This document shows positions 15,625-24,299 of a stretch of DNA of 44,944 bases, piece after piece (the first letter of the stretch is position 1; the number at the start of each line of letters is the position of its first letter). Position numbers and translations under genes: made by a program. Origin of the DNA: Colimorpha sp045639845 (GTDB lineage Bacteria; Bacteroidota; Bacteroidia; Bacteroidales; P3); NCBI GenBank assembly GCA_045639845.1, contig JAZUDW010000056.1, positions 1 through 44,944 on the forward strand. Direction: 5' to 3'. The notes beneath the pieces were generated by a model, which was not told the origin of the DNA, did no database searches, and was given only the letters and a program-made list of their open reading frames with translations.

Positions 15625-17633
15625 TGTTGAAGAAGATCATACTGTTGGGAATGGTGCTGATGGGATCTGTGGCTCTATGGGCACAGACAGATACAGCCCG
15701 CACCTTGAATTCGGTGTCTGTGAAAGGCACCCGTGGTGGACTCACACGTCTCAATGTGGCCGAGAATGTGGCGGTGGTGGGGCAGGACGAGCTGTTTCGT
15801 GCTGCTTGTTGCAACCTGGGCGAGAGTTTCGTTGCCAATCCCAGCGTCGATGTCAACTATAGCGATGCCGCTGTGGGTGCCAAGCAGATCAAATTGTTGG
15901 GACTGAGCGGCCTGTATGTGCAGATGCTGACCGAGAATCTTCCCAACATCACGGGCGCTGCCACCCCCTATTCGCTGAGCCATGTGCCTGGTGCCTGGAT
16001 GAAGAGCATCTCTGTAAGCAAGGGCGCATCGTCGGTAAAAAACGGCTATCAGAGCATTACGGGCCAGATCAATGTGGAATACCTCAAGCCCGAAGACCCT
16101 CAGGGCCTGGTGCTTAACCTCTATGGCGATATGATGAATAAATACGAGGGCAACCTTGTGGCGAACTATCTGATAAATAAATATCTGAGTACTGAGTTGC
16201 TGGCTCACTACGAGAAGGATTTTGGTCATGGCGACGTTGATGGCGACCACTGGATGGATCAGCCTGCCGTTACGCAGCTCAACCTGCAGAACCGTTGGAA
16301 ATATCGCAAAGGCATCTATATCTTCCATGGCGGTGTGGGTTTTCTGGATGAGACTCGTCATGGTGGACAAATGGCGGACCAGTCGGCCAATCCTTTCCAT
16401 GTGCATATCAGCGACCGTCGCTACGATGGCTATATGAAGCATGCCTTCATTATCAACAAAGAGCACAACACCAATATTGCCTTTATGGCCAATGTGACCC
16501 ATTTCGACCTCGACGGTGTGTTTGGCAACCTGGCTCTGGATGCTTCGCTCTTTCCTACCAAGCAGTATGTGAACAGCCACAACAATATGAATGCGCAGCT
16601 TATGCTCGAACATGAGTTCGACTATTCGAGTTCCATATCGGCTGGTCTGAGCTGTTTCGCCGATATGTTCCACGAGCAGTACCCTTATTCTACGCTGCTG
16701 CATCAGTCTCAGGAGTTTGTGCCTGGCATGTATGCGCAATACACCTACAAACCCTCTCATAAGTTTACTGCCATGGTGGGCCTCCGCGGCGACCATAGCA
16801 GCCTCTATGGCTCGTTTGTGACGCCCCGTATGCACCTGAAATGGATGCCTAGCGACTGGCTCACTCTGCGCGTGGCTGCTGGCAAGGGCTACCGTTCGCC
16901 TCATGCCTTGGCCGAAAACCACTATCTGCTGGCGTCGGGCCGCACGCTTTCTATTGCCCCGCTCAATATGGAGGAGGCGTGGAACTACGGTCTCTCGGCT
17001 GCTTTTGTGCTGCCTATTGTGGAGAAAAGATTTCTCAAAATCAATATTGAGGATTACTACACCAACTTCCTGGAGCAGGCTGTGATCGACTACGACACCG
17101 ACCCCTCCAAGATCATCGTCTCCAATCTCGATGGACGCTCTTACTCCCATACTCTGCAGGTGGATGCTACATACCCCTTTGCCGACCAGTTTGAGGCTAC
17201 GGTGGCTTTCCGCTACAATGATGTGAAGTGTACCTACAATGGCCAACTGCGTGAAAAACCGCTCACCTCGATGTATAAAGGTCTCTTCACCGCTTCGTGG
17301 AAACCTTTTATGGGTCGCTGGCAGGTGGATCTCACTTTGCAGATGAATGGTGGTGGACGCATGCCCGACCCCTATCTCTTGGCCGACCAGACCCCCTCGT
17401 GGGACGAGCGTTTCCCCGCCTACCCCATGCTCAATATGCAGGTGACTCGCACCTTCCGCCATTTCAGCCTCTATGTAGGCGGCGAGAACCTCACCAACTA
17501 CCGTCAGCCCATGGCGGTGATCAATGCTGGCGATCCTTGGTCTGCCACCTTCGACCCCACGATGATCTGGGGCCCTGTGCGTGGCGTTATGGTGTATGCA
17601 GGCATCCGTGCCAACCTGTTTGGCAAAGAATAG
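15624..17633 (+). CDS. TonB-dependent outer-membrane receptor
   Basis: 669 aa from ATG 15624. The signal peptide is at about 1-21 (ends LWAQTDT). There is no N-terminal carboxypeptidase-like domain. The plug spans about 30-150 (GQDELFRAACCNLGESFVAN, then VSKGASSVKNGYQSITGQINVE), and the 22-stranded barrel fills the rest, ending ...ANLFGKE. It should import a scarce nutrient, probably a metal or metal chelate, using energy from TonB-ExbBD. The metal guess rests on the small HMA protein encoded 71 nt downstream, a pairing common in Bacteroidota for copper or other heavy metals. His/Met-rich barrel segments are compatible but not diagnostic. Confidence 0.9.
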   Translation: MLKKIILLGMVLMGSVALWAQTDTARTLNSVSVKGTRGGLTRLNVAENVAVVGQDELFRAACCNLGESFVANPSVDVNYSDAAVGAKQIKLLGLSGLYVQMLTENLPNITGAATPYSLSHVPGAWMKSISVSKGASSVKNGYQSITGQINVEYLKPEDPQGLVLNLYGDMMNKYEGNLVANYLINKYLSTELLAHYEKDFGHGDVDGDHWMDQPAVTQLNLQNRWKYRKGIYIFHGGVGFLDETRHGGQMADQSANPFHVHISDRRYDGYMKHAFIINKEHNTNIAFMANVTHFDLDGVFGNLALDASLFPTKQYVNSHNNMNAQLMLEHEFDYSSSISAGLSCFADMFHEQYPYSTLLHQSQEFVPGMYAQYTYKPSHKFTAMVGLRGDHSSLYGSFVTPRMHLKWMPSDWLTLRVAAGKGYRSPHALAENHYLLASGRTLSIAPLNMEEAWNYGLSAAFVLPIVEKRFLKINIEDYYTNFLEQAVIDYDTDPSKIIVSNLDGRSYSHTLQVDATYPFADQFEATVAFRYNDVKCTYNGQLREKPLTSMYKGLFTASWKPFMGRWQVDLTLQMNGGGRMPDPYLLADQTPSWDERFPAYPMLNMQVTRTFRHFSLYVGGENLTNYRQPMAVINAGDPWSATFDPTMIWGPVRGVMVYAGIRANLFGKE

Positions 17634-17704
17634 CCCGTGGCCTGTGCCCGCAGGCTTTGAGCAACGTAATAGTTTAGTATAAATAGTTTAATAACTTGTC
17701 GATT

Positions 17705-18013
17705 ATGAAAAACATCATCAATGTTCTTATGATTTCCTTGGCGCTCTTGTTGGGTGCCGTACAGCTCCGCCAGCTGGTGGTGAAACCTACGCCTCAGATG
17801 CATTGCGAAAAATGTGAAAACAAGATCAAGAAGCAGCTCTCGTACGAGCGTGGCGTGCGCAAGGTGGATACCTCGCTCGATAAACAGACTATCACTATCA
17901 CCTACGATGGCTCTAAAACCAATAAGGAGAAGCTACAGAAGAGTCTCTCCGATATCGGCTACACTACCCAGGTGGTGAAAGACGAGGCTGTGCAGCAAAA
18001 AAAGAAGAAATAG
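17705..18013 (+). CDS. Exported heavy-metal-associated (HMA) domain protein
   Basis: 102 aa. An N-terminal hydrophobic segment (about 4-21) serves as signal or anchor, followed by one ferredoxin-like HMA domain with the metal site MHCEKCENK (about residues 33-41; CxxC) and the GVRKVDTSLDKQTITITYDG strand pair. The end is very Lys-rich. Expected to bind Cu(I) or a similar soft metal and hand it on, perhaps cooperating with the TonB receptor just upstream. ATG at 17705 is chosen; a TTG three codons earlier is in frame. A terminator follows. Confidence 0.87.
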   Translation: MKNIINVLMISLALLLGAVQLRQLVVKPTPQMHCEKCENKIKKQLSYERGVRKVDTSLDKQTITITYDGSKTNKEKLQKSLSDIGYTTQVVKDEAVQQKKKK

Positions 18014-18049
18014 TTCTCTGCTGGCACTGCTGTTGACACCAGAAAAAGT

Positions 18050-18087
18050 GCAGGGTCCTCGCAAACACGAGGACCCTGCATCTTTTT
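18050..18087. terminator. Bidirectional rho-independent terminator
   Basis: A perfect 12-bp stem GCAGGGTCCTCG / CGAGGACCCTGC (18050-18061 / 18068-18079) with a 6-nt loop. T tract 18081-18086 on the plus strand ends the receptor-HMA transcript; the A tract 18043-18047 provides T's for the minus-strand gene ending at 18096. Confidence 0.85.
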
Positions 18088-18095
18088 TGGGGTGA

Positions 18096-18392
18096 TTATT
18101 TCTTCTTGTTGCCGCGGCTTTCTACCCACTCCCACAGTCGGTACATGAGGAATCCCCATCCAAGGAAGAGGACTATGCATACCCACATAGGTGTTTTGCT
18201 GTGGTAGGCGTTCCCGTTGTCAAACCGTTCGTAGTTGGGTATGTCGGCATAGTAGTAGGCTCCTGCACCAAAGTCGAGATTGTCGGCCAGTCCCAGTCGG
18301 TGGGCCATGATATAGAGGGCGCACGATACAACCAAAATGGCCACTGCAATAGTGGCCATTCGGTAGAGTATCTTATGTCGTTTGGAAGCCAT
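18096..18392 (-). CDS. Small two-helix membrane protein
   Basis: 98 aa, unknown family. Membrane helices at about 9-30 (ILYRMATIAVAILVVSC...) and 68-86 (MWVCIVLFLGWGFLMYRL) flank a polar loop rich in Tyr and Asn, which probably faces the periplasm. The C-terminus is basic. It lies 7 nt downstream of the YeiH-like exporter gene and is surely cotranscribed, so a helper role is possible but unproven. Confidence 0.65.
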   Translation of the reverse strand: MASKRHKILYRMATIAVAILVVSCALYIMAHRLGLADNLDFGAGAYYYADIPNYERFDNGNAYHSKTPMWVCIVLFLGWGFLMYRLWEWVESRGNKKK

Positions 18393-18399
18393 AAGGGGC

Positions 18400-19788
18400 T
18401 TATATGTTCAGCGTGGGTATGGGGAAGAACACGCCAGAAAGCAGGAACCACACGGCAAAGAGGGTGAGCAGTATGTTGAACACCTGGCCTACGATATAGA
18501 GCCACAATACCTTGCCACCCTGCATTTGCTTCACAATCTGCTTGAAGTTGGTGTCGAGACCTATGCTGGCAAAGGCCAGAACGAAGGCCCAGTTCTTGTA
18601 TTGGTCGAGCACTTTGTTGATGGCGCCTACCTGATCGGCACCGCAGGCGGGCATGATCACAAACGAGGCTACGAGCGAGGCTACGAAGAATCCGATGATG
18701 AATTTGGGGAAACGGTACCATACCTCGTTGATGCTTACTTTGGCACCATGCTCTTTATCTACCTTGGTGGCAAAGAAGAGGGCTACGAAGAAGGCGATGA
18801 AGCCAATGAGGATATTCTGTATAGACTTCACGAGTACGGCTGCCTGCTGGGCTTCGGGACCGAGGGCGGTGCCTGCCACCACCACGGCGCCTGTGCTATC
18901 GACGGTGCCGCCTATGAGTGAGCCGCCCATGAGGGGGGTTATGCCGAAGAATTTGATGATCATAGGCTCGAACACCATCATGAGGATGGTGAAGATGATA
19001 GAGATGGATACGGCCATGGAGAGGTCGTCCTTTTTGGCTTTGGCTGCAGCACCAGTGGCTATGGCTGCCGAGGTGCCACATACGCTGGTGGCGGCTGCTA
19101 GGGTGATAACCAGTGGTTTGTTGTTCATCTTGGGCACTCGTGTGCCGAAATACCACATAAAGATGATCACCACGGGGGTGACGATCCATGCTATGCCGAG
19201 GCCGTAGAGGCCGAATTTGGCTATGTTGGAAAACAGCACGGAGAAGCCCATCACTACGAGACCCGTCTTGATGTAGAATTCGGTCTTGACGGCGGGGCGG
19301 AGCCAGTTGGGTACCTTTACCGTGTTGGCTATCAGCAGGCCTACTATCAAAGCCCAGAAAGCCCATTCAAGGTAGTGGTTGAGGGTGTATTCGGCACTGA
19401 TGAGGCGTACCACGATGGCCAGCAGATAGAGCACTCCGAAGGCGGGGGCAAAAGAGCGTATCTTTTCGCCCATCAGCTTCACGCCTGCTGAGAACAACAC
19501 GCCCAACACCAATCCGGTAAGCAGCAGCTTGCCTATGAATTTGATGGTAAACTGTTCTGCCAGCGGCACTATCTTGGCACCTTCTATCTGTTCGGGGGTG
19601 AGGTTCTCCCACATGGTCCAGGTGTTGAACTTCAAGGCTGCGAAATCGTAAGCGCCTGTAAGCACACCTATCATTCCCAGTCCGATGATGATAAAACCAA
19701 TCCATACGGCAAGCCAGTCCTCTTTCTTCCATAGGTTGGTCCAGTTAAATTTCCCTGCTTCGGCAGTAGGGGCGTTGTCTTTTTTCAT
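18400..19788 (-). CDS. YeiH / UPF0324-family putative sulfate exporter
   Basis: 462 aa integral membrane protein with about ten to twelve helices. It matches the conserved hypothetical 698 (YeiH, UPF0324) family: the core SVCGTSAAIATGAAAKAK followed by GGTVDSTGAVVVAGTALGP is its hallmark. Members are annotated as putative sulfate or sulfonate exporters, although transport has rarely been shown. It is longer than typical YeiH (about 350 aa) because of an N-terminal extension with an additional helix pair (about 24-120). An exact TAnnTTTGC promoter and a palindromic operator candidate precede it. The small membrane protein gene follows after 7 nt. Confidence 0.85.
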   Translation of the reverse strand: MKKDNAPTAEAGKFNWTNLWKKEDWLAVWIGFIIIGLGMIGVLTGAYDFAALKFNTWTMWENLTPEQIEGAKIVPLAEQFTIKFIGKLLLTGLVLGVLFSAGVKLMGEKIRSFAPAFGVLYLLAIVVRLISAEYTLNHYLEWAFWALIVGLLIANTVKVPNWLRPAVKTEFYIKTGLVVMGFSVLFSNIAKFGLYGLGIAWIVTPVVIIFMWYFGTRVPKMNNKPLVITLAAATSVCGTSAAIATGAAAKAKKDDLSMAVSISIIFTILMMVFEPMIIKFFGITPLMGGSLIGGTVDSTGAVVVAGTALGPEAQQAAVLVKSIQNILIGFIAFFVALFFATKVDKEHGAKVSINEVWYRFPKFIIGFFVASLVASFVIMPACGADQVGAINKVLDQYKNWAFVLAFASIGLDTNFKQIVKQMQGGKVLWLYIVGQVFNILLTLFAVWFLLSGVFFPIPTLNI

Positions 19789-19820
19789 GTCTTTAATTGT
19801 TGTTTCTTTAAACTCTTCAA

Positions 19821-19840
19821 TGAATCAAAATAATGATTCA
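19821..19840 (-). promoter_or_regulatory. Palindromic operator candidate upstream of the exporter gene
   Basis: TGAATCA-AAATAA-TGATTCA is a perfect 7-bp inverted repeat with a 6-bp spacer. It sits just after the expected start of transcription (-7 element at 19852-19860) and 32 nt before the ATG. A dimeric repressor bound here would block transcription. Confidence 0.45.
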
Positions 19841-19851
19841 AATAATAAAAT

Positions 19852-19860
19852 GCAAAAATA
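19852..19860 (-). promoter_or_regulatory. Promoter -7 element of the exporter operon
   Basis: Minus-strand TATTTTTGC matches TAnnTTTGC exactly. The -33 region is AT-rich with no clear TTTG. Leader about 58 nt. Confidence 0.5.
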
Positions 19861-20514
19861 TACAAAAAATGGCACATTTTCGACGTTTGCTGCGTGCGTC
19901 GAATGTTTTTAACATTCCATGTTTGTTAAAATCTATTTATCTTGGTTTGAAATATAACACAATGGAGTGGCGATTCTTTAGCGTCGAAAAAATGGCGAAA
20001 TTGTTCTGGCGGAAAGCCCACTTGGGTGACTGCGAGACGATATGGCATCACTCTTTTGCAGTTTTGCCGTGTCTTGTGTGGGGCAGTCCTCGGGTATAAG
20101 AGACTCGGAGCTGGGGGCGCCGCTGGCCGTCGGGCGAAAAATGCAAGGGTAGGGCTGGTGTTGGGTGTGGCTGTTGACGGGCCTTCGAAAGCTCGATGGC
20201 AGTGTGGTTGGCATGCCTCTGGAGGGCGGCTGTCGCCTTTGCGGTGCAGGGTTGACCAAGGGGGCTCCGACGGTGTTGGGCTGCCTGCCAGATGATGCTC
20301 TTTCGGCAGCGGTGCGGCCGTCGGTAGCGAAGGGTGTGGATAGGGCCTATCTCCACTGTTTCTCCACTGATTCTCCACTGATCCTCCACTAAAGCGAGTG
20401 GAGACACACTGTAGAAGGCATGGGTGTAAGGTGGCAGCGGGTGCTACGATGGAGGGGCGTCAATGCCCATGGCGAGGGGGCTCCACGGGGCTGTACATGG
20501 CGGCGGAGAGGGGC
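19861..20514. other. Gene-poor interval with an iteron-type repeat
   Basis: No credible gene is present. Several frames are open because the sequence is GC-rich, but none gives a recognisable product. The interval starts AT-rich (promoter area to about 19960), turns GC/GT-rich, and contains copy 1 of the CTCCACT iteron element (20351-20403). Confidence 0.6.
20351..20403 (+). repeat. CTCCACT iteron element, copy 1
   Basis: Three 11-bp direct repeats (CTCCACTGTTT, CTCCACTGATT, CTCCACTGATC) are followed by a fourth CTCCACT and, after 6 nt, the inverted AGTGGAG. The same 40-nt or so block occurs in reverse orientation at 30702-30755, including the terminal hairpin with a different 6-nt loop. Period 11 places the boxes on nearly the same face of the helix. 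Confidence 0.85.
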
Positions 20515-20557
20515 AAAAAAAGAAGCAGGGGCGATGGTGTTGGCGATCGCTCCCTGC
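20515..20557 (-). terminator. Rho-independent terminator of the amidase-pyrF operon
   Basis: An imperfect hairpin of GCAGGGGCGAT (20524-20534) and ATCGCTCCCTGC (20546-20557). On the minus strand it is followed by CTTC and a seven-T tract (plus-strand A tract near 20516-20522). It lies about 75 nt after the stop of the 181-aa membrane protein gene. Confidence 0.55.
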
Positions 20558-20633
20558 TATGGTGAGGAGGTGATGAAGCCCGAGGCTTCGTACCTTCATG
20601 TTTCGACGGCCAGCGATGTGGCCTAGATGTGGT

Positions 20634-21179
20634 CTATCGGCTGTCCGACTCGTGGCTTGTAAGGCTCTTCAGAGCCACATAGTAGAAGCCTATGAACAGG
20701 AGGGTGAACATGATGTCGCCTATGCCTAAGGCGGCTCTGCCTACAAGCAGCAGTGCGGTGACTATCATGAGCAGCTGGGCTATGGAATAGTAGTGGAATC
20801 CGTGTTTGCGGAGCTGCCACATCAAGATGACGCCTGCCAGCGAGATGCCGTTGAGTATGCCTGTGATGATAAAGAACGACTGGGGCATATCGTAGAGCAT
20901 CGACTCGTAGTAGGGCTGCAGGGCTTCGGGTACTTCTATCATGCCGCGTTCATACACTGTGCGTATGGGGCCTATCATAAGTCCGCTCATGAGATTGGAG
21001 AGGCACGAGATACCCGAGCCGATCATGCTGAGCACCAACACCGAACGGAACATCACCAACTGGTGGTGCAGATGGCTGGGCTGCTGGTCGCGTTGGTTGG
21101 GCTCGTAGTCGTTGCCTGGGGTCTGCTGCCGAGGCTCCGACTCGGATTGTGAAGGCTGTATGTTTTTTTCTTCGTCCAT
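20634..21179 (-). CDS. Hypothetical membrane protein (four helices)
   Basis: 181 aa. A hydrophilic Gln/Glu/Pro/Ser-rich N-terminus (1-40) precedes about four membrane helices (about 43-66, 100-122, 128-148, 150-170). No known domain. The ATG at 21177-21179 overlaps the pyrF stop by one base on the minus strand (TAATG), so translation is probably coupled to pyrF. Function unknown. Confidence 0.65.
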   Translation of the reverse strand: MDEEKNIQPSQSESEPRQQTPGNDYEPNQRDQQPSHLHHQLVMFRSVLVLSMIGSGISCLSNLMSGLMIGPIRTVYERGMIEVPEALQPYYESMLYDMPQSFFIITGILNGISLAGVILMWQLRKHGFHYYSIAQLLMIVTALLLVGRAALGIGDIMFTLLFIGFYYVALKSLTSHESDSR

Positions 21180-22018
21180 TAGAATCCTATTTTGTTAAGC
21201 TCGGCGGCCATTTGCTGCTGCAACTTTTGGGCTTCTTGGCCAGCACGCTGGGCAAAGTCGGTGTCTTTAGAAGCATAGATGATGCTGCGCGAAGAGTTGA
21301 CGAGCAGACCGCACTCTTTGGTGAGGCCGTAGCGGCACACTTCTTCGAGGCTGCCACCTTGTGCTCCTACGCCAGGCACGAGCAGGAAGCTGTCGGGCAC
21401 GATGGAGCGCACCTGGGTGAGCATATCGGCCTTGGTGGCACCTACCACGTACATCAGATTGTCGGGGTTGCCCCACTGCAGCGAGGTGGAGAGCACCTGT
21501 TCGAAGAGGTGTTTCTGGTTTTCGCTGTCTTTGATAAACTGGAAGTTGAAGGCGCCTTTGTTGCTGGTGAGTGCCAGGAGTATGGCCCACTTACCTTCGT
21601 AGGTGAGGAAGGGGGTCACGGAGTCTTCGCCCATATAAGGAGCAATGGTGAGGGCGTCGAAGTTGAAGTCGCCGTCGGGCGAAAGGAATGCCTTGGCATA
21701 CTGTTGCGAGGTGTTGCCGATATCGCCGCGTTTGGCATCGGCAATGAGGAAGGCGGGTTTGGAAAGGGAATGGAGGTAGTCGGTGGTCTTCTTGAGCTGT
21801 ACAAGACCTTCGATGCCCATGCTTTCGTAGAATGCCAGGTTGGGTTTGTAGGCCACGCAGTAGTCGATGGTGGCATCGATGATGGCTTTATTGAAAAGGA
21901 AGGCAGCGTCGGGCTGGCCTTTCAGATGATCGGGGATCTTATTGAGGTCGGTGTCGAGGCCAACGCAGAGGAACGATTGGCGCTCGCGAATCAGGTTGAT
22001 GAGTTCTTGACGGTTCAT
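21179..22018 (-). CDS. pyrF: Orotidine 5'-phosphate decarboxylase
   Basis: 279 aa, the longer subfamily-2 type of PyrF. It decarboxylates OMP to UMP, the last step of de novo pyrimidine synthesis. The catalytic motif DAKRGDIGNT (94-103) supplies K96 and D99, with a further Asp at 94; FLCVGLDTD (16-24) and LVPGVGAQGG near the C-terminus bind substrate and phosphate. ATG at 22016-22018 (MNRQELINLI) is chosen; the open frame continues upstream with Pro/His-rich non-coding-like sequence. Lies 47 nt after the GldA-like gene and overlaps the next gene by one base. Confidence 0.95.
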   Translation of the reverse strand: MNRQELINLIRERQSFLCVGLDTDLNKIPDHLKGQPDAAFLFNKAIIDATIDYCVAYKPNLAFYESMGIEGLVQLKKTTDYLHSLSKPAFLIADAKRGDIGNTSQQYAKAFLSPDGDFNFDALTIAPYMGEDSVTPFLTYEGKWAILLALTSNKGAFNFQFIKDSENQKHLFEQVLSTSLQWGNPDNLMYVVGATKADMLTQVRSIVPDSFLLVPGVGAQGGSLEEVCRYGLTKECGLLVNSSRSIIYASKDTDFAQRAGQEAQKLQQQMAAELNKIGF

Positions 22019-22065
22019 GATTGAGAATATTTTAGGGTTGATTGTTCGTGGATGGGGTGCGGGTG

Positions 22066-22764
22066 TTATTGGCCTTGGGTGAGCGAATGGAAGCGTTTGG
22101 TCATCTCGCCAGGGTGGAAGTTCTTGAGGAGCTCGTCGTCCACAATCTTGCCGTGGTTGATGATGATGGCACGGTTGCACATGGCTTCCACCTCTTGCAT
22201 GATATGGGTGGAGAGGAGCACGATCTTGGTCTTGCCAACATTGCGTATCAGCGAGCGTATCTCTTCCAGCTGGTTGGGGTCGAGGCCCGTGGTGGGCTCG
22301 TCGAGAATAAGCACCTTGGGGTCGTGTATCAGGGCCTGTGCAAGGCCTACACGTTGGCGATAGCCTTTGGAGAGGGCGTTGATGCGCTTGTTGCTCTCGG
22401 GGGTGAGACCTGTGAGGGTGATCATCTCTTCTACACGCTGTTTGGCGTTGGGCAGCTTGTAGATGCCTGCTATGAAGGAGAGGAACTCACGCACATACAT
22501 GTCGGTGTAAAGAGGGTTGTGCTCGGGAAGATAGCCTATCTGGCGGCGCACCTCGATGGGATTGTCGAAGATGTCGTGGCCATACACGGTGGCGGTACCC
22601 TCGGTGGGAGGGATGAAGCAGGTGATGATTTTCATCAATGTGGATTTGCCAGCACCGTTGGGACCGAGCAGACCTACGATCTCGCCAGGTTGGATAGTGA
22701 AACTGACGTTATCTACGGCACGCTGTTCGTCGTATATTTTGGTTACATTTTTAACTTCAAGCAT
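22066..22764 (-). CDS. GldA-like ABC transporter ATP-binding protein
   Basis: 232 aa ATPase with a complete nucleotide-binding domain: Walker A GPNGAGKS (34-41), signature LSKGYRQ (131-137), Walker B VLILDEPT (151-158; D155, E156) and the H-loop STHIMQEVEAM. It is closest in style to GldA-type ATPases of Bacteroidota, which normally have about 300 aa and work with GldF/GldG-type permeases. This one ends soon after the NBD, lacking the C-terminal 70 or so residues, and no permease gene is adjacent. It may serve a permease encoded elsewhere. Lies between the amidase (70 nt) and pyrF (47 nt) genes on one probable transcript. Confidence 0.85.
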   Translation of the reverse strand: MLEVKNVTKIYDEQRAVDNVSFTIQPGEIVGLLGPNGAGKSTLMKIITCFIPPTEGTATVYGHDIFDNPIEVRRQIGYLPEHNPLYTDMYVREFLSFIAGIYKLPNAKQRVEEMITLTGLTPESNKRINALSKGYRQRVGLAQALIHDPKVLILDEPTTGLDPNQLEEIRSLIRNVGKTKIVLLSTHIMQEVEAMCNRAIIINHGKIVDDELLKNFHPGEMTKRFHSLTQGQ

Positions 22765-22834
22765 TGCAGTGGGTGGTGTATGAGTGTTGGAATGAGAGAG
22801 ATATGGTGATGTGCGGTGTGTCTTGAGATCGGGG

Positions 22835-24214
22835 TTACTGTTCGTTGAGCATCTCGCGGGCTTCCTGCAGGCTTATGCGTTTGCCATTGTAGAAGGCAAT
22901 CACGAAGGCATCTTTGAAGCCTTTGCCTCGCATCTCGTTTTGAATGATCACGGCACGTTTGAGGGTGCTCTCGTTGCCCATGGTGTAACGATACACGCCG
23001 TTCTGTTCGTACATGTCGTAGCCTGTCACACCCTTGAAAAGATTGTCGCCGTCGGCAAGCTTCTTGTCGCTGGTGAGGAATTGAACTCTGTAGAACACAC
23101 CTTCTACAATGCCGGCTTCCTTATCGGAGGGAACATCCTCTTCGGCACCAGTGGTGGGTACCGTCTTGGCAGGGTCGGGAGCGTCGTAGTTCACTATGGG
23201 GAGGACCAGCGGTTTCTCGTTGGTCTTCTGTTCTTTGGTAGCGGCAGGTGAAGGCTTGGGGGTGTCTTCGTTGCCTATGGCGTTGCCTTGTGTTAAGGTC
23301 TGTGCCACAGCGTTGTCGAGGGCTTGGTTTTGTTCGGCTGCAGCCATAGCCTGTTCGGCAACGGCCTGTTTCTGTGCGTTGGATTTGTTTTTGCCGTAGC
23401 CAGGAATGTCGATAATGAGATTCGTTTTGGGCTTGGTCTGCTCCACCTGGGCTTTGTAGTTGTTGAAAGCGTTGAGCAGGCTGATGGCTATCTTGGCCTG
23501 GCCTTCGTCGGAGACCATGAAGGCCTCTTCGTCGGGATTGCTGATGAAGCCTATCTCGGTGAGCACAGAGGGCATGGAGGTCTTGTAGAGCACGAAGAGC
23601 TCGGCTTGTTTCACGCCACGGTCCACGGTGCGCAGATTGGTCTTGTATTGGTCTTGTATGTATTTCGCAAAATCGAGGCTACGATCCAGGAACACATTCT
23701 GGTACATGGCAAACATCACATAGCTCTCGGGCGAATTGGGGTCGAAACCTTTGTAGTCCTCGTTGTCTTTATAGCCTGCTTCGAGCAATATATCGGAGTT
23801 CTCTTTCTTGGCCACTTCCATGTTGGCACGGCTCTGCGACAAACCCATAACGAAGGTCTCGACACCGATGGGGGTGGAGGTGGTGTGGGAGTTGGCATGG
23901 ATAGAGATGAAGAGGTCGGCTTTGTTGCGGTTGGCTATGTGGGCGCGTTCGGCCAGTGAGATGTCTTCATCGCTGGTGTGGGTATAGATGATCTTCACAT
24001 CATCGAAGTTGTCGTTGATGAGTTTGCCCAGCTTCAACGATACAGAGAGAACAATGTCTTTTTCGGCACTTTGCTTGCCTAAAGCACCGGGTTTGGCACC
24101 GCCGTGACCAGGGTCAATAACCACAGTTCGCACTTTTCCACCAGTGGTTTTTTGAGAAAAAACTGTACCTCCGACAAGTATGAGGGCAATAAAAAGGACT
24201 AATAAGCGTTTCAT
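22835..24214 (-). CDS. N-acetylmuramoyl-L-alanine amidase (Amidase_3) with SPOR-like end
   Basis: 459 aa. Signal peptide about 1-20. The Amidase_3 catalytic domain (about 28-245) cleaves the amide bond between MurNAc and L-Ala of peptidoglycan in the periplasm; zinc ligands H37 (VVIDPGHGGAKPGALG), E51 (SAEKDI) and H106 (LFISIHANSH), plus the catalytic Glu in SVLTEIGFISN, are visible. A Gln/Ala-rich linker (about 260-370) joins it to a C-terminal SPOR-like domain (about 375-459, starting VFYRVQFLT), which in related proteins binds denuded septal glycan. That points to daughter-cell separation. ATG at 24212-24214 was chosen because it begins the signal peptide. Divergent from lptD. Confidence 0.9.
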   Translation of the reverse strand: MKRLLVLFIALILVGGTVFSQKTTGGKVRTVVIDPGHGGAKPGALGKQSAEKDIVLSVSLKLGKLINDNFDDVKIIYTHTSDEDISLAERAHIANRNKADLFISIHANSHTTSTPIGVETFVMGLSQSRANMEVAKKENSDILLEAGYKDNEDYKGFDPNSPESYVMFAMYQNVFLDRSLDFAKYIQDQYKTNLRTVDRGVKQAELFVLYKTSMPSVLTEIGFISNPDEEAFMVSDEGQAKIAISLLNAFNNYKAQVEQTKPKTNLIIDIPGYGKNKSNAQKQAVAEQAMAAAEQNQALDNAVAQTLTQGNAIGNEDTPKPSPAATKEQKTNEKPLVLPIVNYDAPDPAKTVPTTGAEEDVPSDKEAGIVEGVFYRVQFLTSDKKLADGDNLFKGVTGYDMYEQNGVYRYTMGNESTLKRAVIIQNEMRGKGFKDAFVIAFYNGKRISLQEAREMLNEQ

Positions 24215-24259
24215 TATCAATTCTATTAAAATTAATCGTTTGAATTGCGAAAAATAATG

Positions 24260-24268
24260 TATCTTTGC
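24260..24268 (+). promoter_or_regulatory. Promoter -7 element of lptD
   Basis: TATCTTTGC matches TAnnTTTGC exactly. Transcription would start near 24275, only about 25 nt before the TTG start codon, so an upstream ATG at 24257 cannot be used. The amidase promoter must lie in the same 85-nt divergent interval; TATTTTTCG on the minus strand near 24248-24256 is a weak candidate. Confidence 0.5.
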
Positions 24269-24299
24269 AAATTTCAAACTGCAAAAATAGGACTTTTTT

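Noticed and set aside
20165..20392. Plus-strand ORF of 75 codons ending in the iteron element
   Set aside because: The shared C-terminal peptide with the frames near 30724 comes from the DNA repeat; there is no start signal or similarity.
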